DNA of 64,000 bases, from contig JAFKKN010000004.1 of NCBI GenBank assembly GCA_017305535.1, positions 62,001 to 126,000 on the forward strand, read 5' to 3'. The notes under the pieces are model-generated. The model saw only the letters and a list, made by a program, of their open reading frames with translations, did no database searches and had not been told where the DNA came from. The translations under genes and the position numbers were made by a program. This stretch comes from Hyphomicrobiales bacterium (lineage in GTDB: Bacteria > Pseudomonadota > Alphaproteobacteria > Rhizobiales > Xanthobacteraceae). How positions within the stretch are numbered: position 1 is the first letter of the stretch; every line of letters begins with the position of its first letter. Of this stretch, positions 7,681 to 15,643 are shown one piece after another.

Positions 7681-8793
7681 ATGGGAGTTTCGTTCGATAA
7701 GGCCGATGGCTCGCTCTGGTTGAAGTTCGACGTCCAGCCGAAGGCCGATCCGACATCCGACGCCGACCGCGCCGCCAAGCTCAAGGACCCGGGCTTCGGC
7801 CGGGTGTTCACCGATCACATGGCGATCGTCCGCTACAGCGCGGACAAGGGCTGGCACAGCGCGCGCGTCGAATCCCGCGCCAACTTCCCGCTCGATCCGG
7901 CGACCGCGGTGCTGCACTACGCGCAGGAAATTTTCGAGGGGCTGAAGGCCTATCGGCGCGACGACGGCGGCATCAACCTGTTCCGCCCCGACGCCAACGC
8001 GAAACGCTTCCGCAACTCGGCCGACCGCATGGCGATGGCGCCGGTGCCGGAGGCGGTGTTCATCGAGGCGGTCGAGCAGCTCGTCCACATCGACCACGAA
8101 TGGATTCCGGGCGGCGAAGGCAGCCTCTATATCCGCCCCTTCATGATCGCCAACGAGGTCTTCCTCGGCGTCAAGCCGTCGGCGGAATACATCTTCGCGG
8201 TGATCGCCTCGCCGGTTGGCTCCTACTTCAAGGGCGGCCCGGCGCCGGTCTCGATCTGGGTCTCGGAGAATTACACGCGCGCCGCGGTCGGCGGCACCGG
8301 TGCCGTCAAGTGCGGCGGCAACTACGCGGCATCCTTGCGCGCGCAGGCCGAAGCCATCGAGCGCGGTTGCGATCAGGTGGTGTTCCTCGACGCGGTCGAG
8401 CATCGCTACATCGAGGAACTCGGCGGCATGAACGTGTTCTTCGTGTTTGACGACGGCTCGCTGCTGACGCCGCCGCTCGGCACCATCCTGCCCGGCATCA
8501 CCCGCGACTCGATCATCGCGCTGGCGAAGGAAGCCGGCACGCCGGTGCGCGAGGAAGCCTATTCGATCGATCAGTGGCGTGCGGATGCCGCCAGCGGCAA
8601 GCTGAAGGAAGCCTTCGCCTGCGGCACCGCGGCGGTGATCTCGCCGATCGGCAAGGTGTGCTCGGCAAAGGGCGACTTCACCATCAACGGCGGCGCCGCA
8701 GGCGAAGTCGCGATGGGGCTGCGCAAGAAGCTGGTGGATATCCAGTACGGCCGAGCCGCCGACAACCACAACTGGATCAAGAAGGTCCTGTAA
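7681..8793 (+). CDS. ilvE: Branched-chain amino acid aminotransferase (long form)
   Basis: PLP-dependent class IV aminotransferase that interconverts leucine, isoleucine and valine with their 2-oxo acids. 370 residues, the long bacterial/eukaryotic subtype. The PLP lysine is Lys210 in GAVKCGGNYAASL. ALHY-type and EIFEGLKAY motifs and the C-terminal EAFACGTAAVISPIG are present. The ATG at 7681 follows GGGAG at good spacing. A paralogue of the short subtype begins 139 bp downstream, and the two share the N-terminus MGVSFD. Confidence 0.95.
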   Translation: MGVSFDKADGSLWLKFDVQPKADPTSDADRAAKLKDPGFGRVFTDHMAIVRYSADKGWHSARVESRANFPLDPATAVLHYAQEIFEGLKAYRRDDGGINLFRPDANAKRFRNSADRMAMAPVPEAVFIEAVEQLVHIDHEWIPGGEGSLYIRPFMIANEVFLGVKPSAEYIFAVIASPVGSYFKGGPAPVSIWVSENYTRAAVGGTGAVKCGGNYAASLRAQAEAIERGCDQVVFLDAVEHRYIEELGGMNVFFVFDDGSLLTPPLGTILPGITRDSIIALAKEAGTPVREEAYSIDQWRADAASGKLKEAFACGTAAVISPIGKVCSAKGDFTINGGAAGEVAMGLRKKLVDIQYGRAADNHNWIKKVL

Positions 8794-8932
8794 CCGGGCG
8801 CGGAGTTACTCCGCTCCCTCCTTAGCCAACGCTCGCATCGTTTCATCCAACGCGGGACCATCCGTCCCGTGAACGGGCCGACGCGCGCCTTTCGCTGGAT
8901 GCATTCTCGTCAACGCGCACTGGAGCCATCAC

Positions 8933-9817
8933 ATGGGCGTCTCATTTGACAACATCGACGGCGCGATCTGGTACGACGGCAAACTGGTGCCGTGGCGCGA
9001 TGCGAACGTCCACATCCTCACCCACGGCCTGCACTACGCAAGCTGCGTGTTCGAGGGCGAGCGCGCCTATGGCGGCGAGGTGTTCCGCAGCACCGCGCAT
9101 TCCGAGCGGCTGAAGAACTCCGCGCGGATTCTCGATTTCGAGATTCCGTATTCGGTGGCCGAGATCGATGCTGCCAAGAAACTCGTGCTCGACAGCAACA
9201 AGCTGACCGACGCTTACCTTCGCCCGACCGCCTGGCGAGGCTCGGAGATGATGGGCGTGTCGGCACCGTCGAACACTATCCACCTCGCGATCGCGTGCTG
9301 GACCTGGCCGAGCTATTTTGATCCGGCGGAGCGGCTGAAAGGCATCCGCGTCGCGCTGGCGGATTATCGCCGGCCCGATCCGCGCACCATTCCAGCGCTG
9401 GCGAAAGCGTCCGGGCTCTACATGATCTGCACCATCTCCAAGCACAAGGCGGAGCGCGAAGGCTATGCCGATGCGATGATGCTGGACTGGGAAGGCCGCG
9501 TCGCCGAATGCACCGGCGCCAACATCTTCTTCGTGAAGGACGGCCAGTTGCACACGCCGATCGCCGACTGCTTTCTCGCCGGCATCACCCGCGCCACCGT
9601 GATCGACCTCGCGAAGCGGCGCGGCATCGAAGTGATCGAGCGCCGCATCATGCCGGAGGAATTGTCGGGCTTTGACGAATGCTTCCTCACCGGCTCGGCC
9701 GCCGAGGTGACGCCGGTGGCGGAGATCGCGCACTGGCGGTTCACGCCGGGCGCGCTCACCGCGCAACTGATGCATGACTACGCCGCCGAGGTGCAGCCGA
9801 AACAGGCGGCGGCGTAA
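8933..9817 (+). CDS. ilvE: Branched-chain amino acid aminotransferase (short form)
   Basis: 294-residue class IV aminotransferase of the E. coli IlvE subtype. PLP lysine is probably Lys158 in IPALAKASGLY. Other motifs are THGLHYASCVFEG near residues 30-42, AECTGANIFFV, and FLTGSAAEVTPV. The ATG at 8933 is preceded by GGAG at 7 nt. Having both long and short forms in tandem suggests division of labour, for example synthesis versus catabolism or D-amino acid activity, which sequence cannot decide. Confidence 0.93.
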   Translation: MGVSFDNIDGAIWYDGKLVPWRDANVHILTHGLHYASCVFEGERAYGGEVFRSTAHSERLKNSARILDFEIPYSVAEIDAAKKLVLDSNKLTDAYLRPTAWRGSEMMGVSAPSNTIHLAIACWTWPSYFDPAERLKGIRVALADYRRPDPRTIPALAKASGLYMICTISKHKAEREGYADAMMLDWEGRVAECTGANIFFVKDGQLHTPIADCFLAGITRATVIDLAKRRGIEVIERRIMPEELSGFDECFLTGSAAEVTPVAEIAHWRFTPGALTAQLMHDYAAEVQPKQAAA

Positions 9818-9823
9818 GACGCA

Positions 9824-11221
9824 TCAACCCGCCGGCACCAAACCCAAACGGTCGCGCCGTATCCAACGCCGGATCATCAGGCAGGCGACAACGGCAAGGC
9901 CCGACGCCAGGCCGACCCAGATGCCGACTCCGCCGTAGTCGAACTTGAACGCGAACAGCAGGCTCAGCGGCATGCCGCAACCCCAATAGCCGAACGCGGC
10001 GTAGAGCATCGGCACGCGGGTATCCTGCAAACCGCGCAGCATGCCGGCGCCGACCACCTGCGCGCCGTCGGCAAGCTGGAAGATCGCCGCCCACAACAGA
10101 AACAGCGCGGCCATCTTCGCCACGGGCGCGTTGGCCGGATCGGTGACATCGATGAAGGCGCCGATCAGCACGTTCGGAAACGTCATCAGCACGAAGCTCA
10201 TCGTCGCCATGAAGACCATCGCCATCGCGAAAGCGGTCCAGCCTGCACGGGTGATGTCATCACGAAGACCGGCGCCATGAGCGAGCCCGACGCGCACCGT
10301 CGCCGCTTGGCCGAGTCCCAGCGGCACCATGAAGGAGGCCGCCGCGATCTGAATCGCGATGGAGTGCGCGGCGATCGCAGCCGTGCCGAACCGCCCCATG
10401 ACAAACACCGCCGCGTTGAACAGCGTGATCTCGAGCATCATCGTCGCGCCGATCGGTACACCGAGCCGCCACAGCGTGACGAAACGAGGCCAGTCCGGCC
10501 GCCACCAGCGCCCGAACAGATGGAAGCGCCGGAACTGGCGATCGGTCAGCACCACGACGACGAGACCGAGGAACATGAAGGTGTTCGACAGCATCGTCGC
10601 GAGCCCGGAGCCACGCAGCCCGAGCGCCGGCAGACCGAGATGCCCGAACACCAGCACCCAGTTCGCGAGGACGTTAAACAGGATCGCCGCCACCGTCACC
10701 ACCATGGCCCAGATCGGCCGCTCCAGCGCGGTGACGAACGAGCGCAAGGTGATGAAACCGAGCGCGGGTAGAAAGCCCCACTGCAGTTCGTGCATGAAGA
10801 GATGCGCGTCGGCCGCGAGCTGCGGCTCCTGCCCGAGCGCCAGCAACACCGTGTCGGTGTGCCACAACAGAATCCATGCCGGAATCGAGACAATGACTGC
10901 GGACCACAAACCCTGACGAAAGGTGCGCCGCACGTCGCGTACGACGCGATGTCCACGGCCGATCGCTTCCGCCATCATCGGCGAGGTCGCGGTGACGAGG
11001 CCGATGGCGAAAATCAGGAGGCCGAAGTAGAGATTGACGCCCAGTGTCGCCGCGGCAAGCGCCGATGGGCCGAGCCGGCCGAGGACGATCACGTCGGTCG
11101 TGGTCAGCGCGATCTGCGCGAGATTGGTGAGCACCATCGGCCAGCCGAGCGCCAGCATTGCCCGGAATTCTCCGAGCCAGGCGTCGCGCGTAAACGCGTT
11201 CTGGCGGGCAACAAAAAGCAT
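9824..11221 (-). CDS. MATE-family efflux transporter
   Basis: A 12-helix cation-coupled multidrug/toxic compound exporter of about 465 residues. The two half-repeats are visible, with MVLTNLAQIALTTTDVIVLGRLG in the first half and IGATMMLEITLFNAAVFVMGRFG in the second. I choose the ATG at 11221 because the longer frame back to 11308 runs through an 11-bp inverted repeat that looks like a terminator. The Shine-Dalgarno there is weak, so the exact start is uncertain. It converges on the ilvE gene with only 6 bp between stops. Substrate unknown. Confidence 0.92.
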   Translation of the reverse strand: MLFVARQNAFTRDAWLGEFRAMLALGWPMVLTNLAQIALTTTDVIVLGRLGPSALAAATLGVNLYFGLLIFAIGLVTATSPMMAEAIGRGHRVVRDVRRTFRQGLWSAVIVSIPAWILLWHTDTVLLALGQEPQLAADAHLFMHELQWGFLPALGFITLRSFVTALERPIWAMVVTVAAILFNVLANWVLVFGHLGLPALGLRGSGLATMLSNTFMFLGLVVVVLTDRQFRRFHLFGRWWRPDWPRFVTLWRLGVPIGATMMLEITLFNAAVFVMGRFGTAAIAAHSIAIQIAAASFMVPLGLGQAATVRVGLAHGAGLRDDITRAGWTAFAMAMVFMATMSFVLMTFPNVLIGAFIDVTDPANAPVAKMAALFLLWAAIFQLADGAQVVGAGMLRGLQDTRVPMLYAAFGYWGCGMPLSLLFAFKFDYGGVGIWVGLASGLAVVACLMIRRWIRRDRLGLVPAG

Positions 11222-11271
11222 GGCGATACGATCATCAAGGCGGCGACGTGGTTGATATGACAATGCGAAGA

Positions 11272-11303
11272 CAACGAAACCTCCGGCGGCATCGCCGGAG
11301 GTT
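11272..11303 (-). terminator. Hairpin, probable terminator
   Basis: Perfect 11-bp stem AACCTCCGGCG/CGCCGGAGGTT with a 4-nt loop, followed on the minus strand by TCGTTGTCTT. It separates the TauE-type gene from the MATE gene. The T-rich tail is poor. Confidence 0.5.
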
Positions 11304-11470
11304 CGCATCTGTCGTTCGCTGGATGGGCTTTATTTAGGCTCGCGACGATGATTTGACCAGAGATATCGACGCAGGGCGGCCATGCCTGCGACATTGTGAG
11401 GTCAAGGTCAGTAGACCCTTCGTTCGGGCGAACGCTTCGTCGCCGGCGTTACGCGCAGCGACGGAAGCTG

Positions 11471-12232
11471 TCAGCCCTTCATGAAGAAGATCACGGTGAG
11501 CACCGCGCCCACCAGGACAACAGTTGCGCGGATCACCTTGATCGGAACATTGCGCGCGACGCTGACGCCCAAATAGCCGCCGAGCACCGAGGCCACGATC
11601 GTCACCAGCGCTTGCGGCCAATGCACCAAACCGCCCGCGATCAACAGCCCCGCCGACACCACTTGAATCAGGAACGCAACGACGTTCTTGATCGCATTAT
11701 CCTCGTGATAATCGCCGCTACCAATGATAGCGAGTGCGGCCAGCATCATGATGCCCATGCCGGCGCCGAAGAAACCGCCATAGATCGTCGCCAGCGCCAT
11801 CACCACGAAAGCAACGATGCGGGATGCCGCGCCGCTGCCTTGCTGCGCCAGCGGCTTGGTCAGCTCACGAATGCGATCGCTGAAGGCAAACATCAGGGTC
11901 GCCGACAGCAGCAGCCACGGAACCAGCGGGCGGAAACCGGCATCGCCGAGCCAGATCAGCAGCAGCGCGCCGATCGCTCCGCCACATAAGCCGACCAGCG
12001 TGAATGGCACCATACGCCGGAAGTGCGTGCGGATCTCGGATCGGTAGGCCACCACGGTCGCGAGGTTCGCCGGCGTCAACGCCACCGCGCTGGTGGCGTT
12101 TGCATCGAGCGTCGGCAGACCGCAGACGACGAGCGCGGCGAAGGTGGCGAATGTCCCGCCGCCGGCAACGGCATTGACGGTCCCGGCGGCGAACCCGGCC
12201 ACCGCGAGCATGAACATCTGAAAGAGTGTCAC
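11471..12232 (-). CDS. TauE/SafE-family permease (sulfite/organosulfonate export type)
   Basis: Polytopic inner-membrane protein of about 253 residues with two homologous halves, each starting with a glycine-rich motif (GFAAGTVNAVAGGGTF and GGFFGAGMGIMM). The family moves sulfite, sulfoacetate or related anions, but substrate cannot be assigned. A GTG at 12232 with AGGGG 6 nt upstream fits best. An upstream TTG (12259) or an ATG at 12217 are alternatives. No sulfonate metabolism genes lie nearby. Confidence 0.85.
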   Translation of the reverse strand: MTLFQMFMLAVAGFAAGTVNAVAGGGTFATFAALVVCGLPTLDANATSAVALTPANLATVVAYRSEIRTHFRRMVPFTLVGLCGGAIGALLLIWLGDAGFRPLVPWLLLSATLMFAFSDRIRELTKPLAQQGSGAASRIVAFVVMALATIYGGFFGAGMGIMMLAALAIIGSGDYHEDNAIKNVVAFLIQVVSAGLLIAGGLVHWPQALVTIVASVLGGYLGVSVARNVPIKVIRATVVLVGAVLTVIFFMKG

Positions 12233-12472
12233 AACGGCCCCTTTGGCCGGTCGAGGCAATCACATCGCCCGGCCGACATTGTCGGGGCATGCTTCTGCGA
12301 AACAGAAAGCGCGTGTCGGAAAACGCTCACGCCCCGTGATGTGAACAGCAACAGCGCAGATCCACCCCACGGGACCGCTCCGTCAATGCATCGGTTTTGT
12401 GCATAAAGCCCTTCGGAAGGAAACGCCATAAGCCAAACGTAGCCATGCCAAAATGTGGCAACGGCATTTGCG

Positions 12473-13000
12473 TCAATCGTTCTGAATTTTCAGTTCCAGC
12501 GGCACCGACGCCGCATATTTGGCGTTCTGCAACACCAGCGAGGTGCGTACGTTACGCACATGCGGCGCCGCCGTCAGTTGCGTGACGAAGGCCTGGAACG
12601 TCGCCATGTCCGGCGCGACGCACTTCAGAATGAAGTCCACCTCGCCCGACAGCATCCAGCATTCGCGCACCAGCGGCGCTCGACGCACAAAATCCTCGAA
12701 GGCGCGCAGATCGGCATCGGCCTGACTCGACAGATGCACCGAGGCGAACACCGTCACGTCGTAACCGAGCCGGCGCGGGTCCAGTAGCGCGCGATAGCCC
12801 TGGATATAGCCTTCCTCCTCCAGCGTCCGGACCCGTCGCAAACAGGGTGGCGGCGAGATGCCGACACGTTTGGCGAGTTCGACGTTGGTGATGCGGCCAT
12901 CGGCCTGAAGTTCGCTGAGAATCTTCAGATCAATTTCATCAAGGCTCTTGGACACGTGGCGCAAATCCCTCAATTGCCGATCCCGCTCGCCTGATTCCAT
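12473..13000 (-). CDS. Lrp/AsnC-family transcriptional regulator
   Basis: Helix-turn-helix domain with DEIDLKILSELQADGRIT and VELAKRVGISPPPCLRRVRTL, then the RAM ligand-binding domain. 175 residues from the ATG at 13000, or 160 from a GTG at 12955 where similarity begins (SKSLDEID). Divergent from trxB, an arrangement also seen in enterobacteria (lrp-trxB). Effector is probably an amino acid. Confidence 0.92.
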   Translation of the reverse strand: MESGERDRQLRDLRHVSKSLDEIDLKILSELQADGRITNVELAKRVGISPPPCLRRVRTLEEEGYIQGYRALLDPRRLGYDVTVFASVHLSSQADADLRAFEDFVRRAPLVRECWMLSGEVDFILKCVAPDMATFQAFVTQLTAAPHVRNVRTSLVLQNAKYAASVPLELKIQND

Positions 13001-13235
13001 GGCGAACGCCCCGGCAACACCCTTACCCCACCCGCGCGACGCTGCGCAATTTTATTTCGCGAGATATGCAGAGGCGGAGATGGAAGGGGAAAATCGCCAA
13101 CGATGTGTTGCAATTCTTGCATAGCTGCCCAGATAGCCTAAACTCGCTGTAATATTCCGGCTCATTCAAGCCATCTGCCGCCGTCAGCGATTTCGCTCTC
13201 TGACGGCCTTTCCTTGAGAGAAGGGGAAAACCCCC

Positions 13236-14201
13236 ATGTCGACGCCAATACACGCTAAGGTTGTGATCATCGGTTCGGGACCGGCCGGCTATACTGCCGG
13301 CATTTACGCCGCGCGCGCGATGCTGGAGCCGGTGCTGATCCAGGGCATCCAACCCGGCGGCCAGCTCACCATCACCACCGACGTCGAGAACTATCCCGGC
13401 TTCGGCGACGTGATCCAGGGCCCTTGGCTGATGGAGCAGATGGAGCGGCAGGCCGCCCATGTCGGCACCAAGATCGTCACCGATCTGGTCACCAAGCTCG
13501 ACCTCGGGCAGCGGCCGTTCCGGCTCGCCTGCGACAGCGGCGACGTCTACCTCGCGGACACCGTGATCCTTGCCACTGGCGCGCAGGCGCGCTGGCTCGG
13601 CATGCCATCCGAGGAAGCGTTCAAGGGCTTTGGCGTGTCGGCCTGCGCCACCTGCGACGGCTTCTTCTATCGCGGCAAGAACGTCGTGGTGGTCGGCGGT
13701 GGCAACACCGCGGTCGAGGAAGCGCTGTTCCTGACCAACTTCGCCACCAAGGTCACCGTCGTGCATCGTCGCGACCACTTCCGCGCCGAACGCATCCTGC
13801 AAGACCGCCTGTTCAACCACCCGAAGATCGAGGTGGTGTGGGACAGCGTGCTCGATGAAATCTGCGGCGACAAGGAGCCCACCAAGGTCACCAACGTCAA
13901 GCTGAAGAACATCAAGACCGGCGCGGTAAGCGAAATCCCGGCCGACGGCGTCTTCATCGCCATCGGCCATGCCCCGGCGACCGAACTGGTGGCGGGCCAA
14001 CTCAAACTCAAACCCTCCGGCTACGTCGAAGTCGCGTCGCATTCGACCGCGACCTCGGTGCCGGGCGTGTTCGCCGCCGGCGACGTCGCCGACGAGACCT
14101 ATCGCCAAGCAGTCACGGCCGCCGGCATGGGTTGCATGGCCGCCCTCGAAGCCGAACGTTTCCTTGCCCACAGCGCCACCGAACGGGCCGCAGCGGAGTA
14201 A
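13236..14201 (+). CDS. trxB: Thioredoxin reductase
   Basis: FAD/NADPH flavoprotein that reduces thioredoxin. FAD-binding GSGPAGYTAGIYAARA at the N-terminus, redox-active Cys137-Ala-Thr-Cys140 followed by Asp141, NADPH-binding VVGGGNTAVEEALFL, and the C-terminal FAAGDVADETYRQAVTAAG. 321 residues, normal length. AAGGGG precedes the ATG at 13236. The lysR gene downstream starts 2 bp after the trxB stop and uses a Shine-Dalgarno inside the trxB end, so the two are probably cotranscribed. Confidence 0.97.
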   Translation: MSTPIHAKVVIIGSGPAGYTAGIYAARAMLEPVLIQGIQPGGQLTITTDVENYPGFGDVIQGPWLMEQMERQAAHVGTKIVTDLVTKLDLGQRPFRLACDSGDVYLADTVILATGAQARWLGMPSEEAFKGFGVSACATCDGFFYRGKNVVVVGGGNTAVEEALFLTNFATKVTVVHRRDHFRAERILQDRLFNHPKIEVVWDSVLDEICGDKEPTKVTNVKLKNIKTGAVSEIPADGVFIAIGHAPATELVAGQLKLKPSGYVEVASHSTATSVPGVFAAGDVADETYRQAVTAAGMGCMAALEAERFLAHSATERAAAE

Positions 14202-14203
14202 AC

Positions 14204-15127
14204 ATGCCTCGAAATCGCGACAGCCTCTCGGACATGGACTGGGACAAGCTGAAGGTCTTTCACGCCGCCGCCGAAGCCGGCAGCTTTACTCACGCCGGCG
14301 AGCAATTGGGGCTGTCGCAGTCCGCAGTCTCCCGCCAGGTCAGCGCGCTCGAACAGGAATTGTCGGTCTCGCTGTTTCATCGCCACGCCCGCGGCCTGAT
14401 CCTCACTGAGCAGGGCGATCTGCTGTTTCGCACCGCGCATGACGTCTTCATGCAACTGCAGGCGGCGCGCGCCAAGTTGACCGACAGCCGCGAGCGCCCC
14501 AGCGGCGATCTCAAGATCACCACGACGCCGGGCGTCGGCATTCACTGGCTGATCCCGCGTCTCGGCGAATTCACCGCTCTATTTCCCGAGATCCGCATCT
14601 CGCTGATCGTCACCGACGAGGAACTCGACCTGTCGATGCGCGAGGCCGATGTCGCGATCCGCACCCGCAAGCCGACGCAGCCCGACCTGATTCAGCGCAA
14701 ACTGTTCGCGATGGGCTTCCACGCCTATTGCTCACCGGAATACATCAAGCACTTCGGTACGCCGCGCACGCTGGAAGATCTCGACGGTCATCGCATCATC
14801 CTGCTGAGCGACGCGCAGGTGCCGCAACACCTTCAGAACCGCAACTGGCTGGTCGAAGCCGGCCGCAACGGCTCCGGTCCGCGCGAAGCGTTCTTCAAGG
14901 TCAACAACATCCTCGGCCTGGTGCGCGCCTGTCAGCAGGGGCTCGGCATTGCCGCGCTGCCCGATTACCTGGTCGAGGACAACAACCGACTGGTGCAGTT
15001 ATTCAGTGAATCCGATTCAATCCAACTCGATACGTATTTTGTGTATCCCGAGGAACTGAAGTCGGTAGCGCGCGTGCAGGCATTCCGGGATTTCGTCGTC
15101 AGCAAGGCACAGCGCTGGCCATCCTGA
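14204..15127 (+). CDS. LysR-family transcriptional regulator
   Basis: 307 residues. N-terminal winged helix (LKVFHAAAEAGSFTHAGEQL, then LSQSAVSRQVSALE) and a periplasmic-binding-protein-like effector domain from about 100 (DLKITTTPGVGIHWLIPRL). GGAG lies 6 nt before the ATG at 14204, overlapping the end of trxB. Conserved linkage to trxB hints at a redox role, but this is inference. Confidence 0.92.
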   Translation: MPRNRDSLSDMDWDKLKVFHAAAEAGSFTHAGEQLGLSQSAVSRQVSALEQELSVSLFHRHARGLILTEQGDLLFRTAHDVFMQLQAARAKLTDSRERPSGDLKITTTPGVGIHWLIPRLGEFTALFPEIRISLIVTDEELDLSMREADVAIRTRKPTQPDLIQRKLFAMGFHAYCSPEYIKHFGTPRTLEDLDGHRIILLSDAQVPQHLQNRNWLVEAGRNGSGPREAFFKVNNILGLVRACQQGLGIAALPDYLVEDNNRLVQLFSESDSIQLDTYFVYPEELKSVARVQAFRDFVVSKAQRWPS

Positions 15128-15369
15128 ACAGGAGCCTTTCCTGAATAGCAGCCTTGCACACCTTCAATCGTCGCATGACTGACATGCGACTTGTCTGGTT
15201 GCCGCAATACGCCAACGGGGATCATACTCCTAACACACTGAGCGATCGCATCGCGCATCTGTCCCCCTCCTCTAGCGGTGCGGGCGTTCAGTTATCCCTC
15301 TTGGAAGGTGATTGTGTCGGCCTCACGTGGCCAATACCTCAAGCCGGGCTCTTCGAGCCCGGCTTTTTT
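15128..15369 (+). ncRNA. Candidate small RNA or long 3' UTR ending at a strong terminator
   Basis: The stretch between lysR and the terminator is not convincingly coding; a short frame at 15154-15420 runs through the terminator and is rejected. It has structure: hairpin TCGCATG-ACTGA-CATGCGA (15171-15189), an unpaired pyrimidine run CCCCCTCCTC near 15262-15271, complementary to Shine-Dalgarno sequences as in many alphaproteobacterial sRNAs, and a hairpin GGCC...GGCC near 15320. The terminator lies 214 bp past the lysR stop, which is long for a simple 3' end. Confidence 0.3.
15341..15369 (+). terminator. Rho-independent terminator
   Basis: Perfect 11-bp GC-rich stem AAGCCGGGCTC/GAGCCCGGCTT with a TTC loop, followed by six T. 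The strongest intrinsic terminator in the window. Confidence 0.93.
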
Positions 15370-15643
15370 CATTATCGAACGCCGCAGTCAGTGAATGTGA
15401 CACGAATACCAGCGGCGTGACGTGAGCCAGGACGCGAGAACGAGCCGCATACCGCACAAACGTTCGTGGCTCTGCCGATCCCCTAATAATACCACCCGCC
15501 AACAAATTGCGCCGTCTGTTGCGAGTTGATTCACCATTCGGCCGCATGGCCGCATTTCACCTGTCCGGATTCACGTCCCATTACGGAATTCAACTTACTC
15601 CCTGCATCCCGACGAAAAGAAATTTCGAATTGGTGATTGGCGC
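15370..15643. other. Intergenic, upstream of the GGDEF/EAL gene
   Basis: No gene or clear motif recognised. Composition is less GC-rich towards 15580-15640, consistent with a promoter for the downstream gene. Confidence 0.4.

Noticed and set aside
15154-15420. Short open frame of 88 codons after lysR
   Set aside because: It reads straight through a strong intrinsic terminator and has no Shine-Dalgarno.
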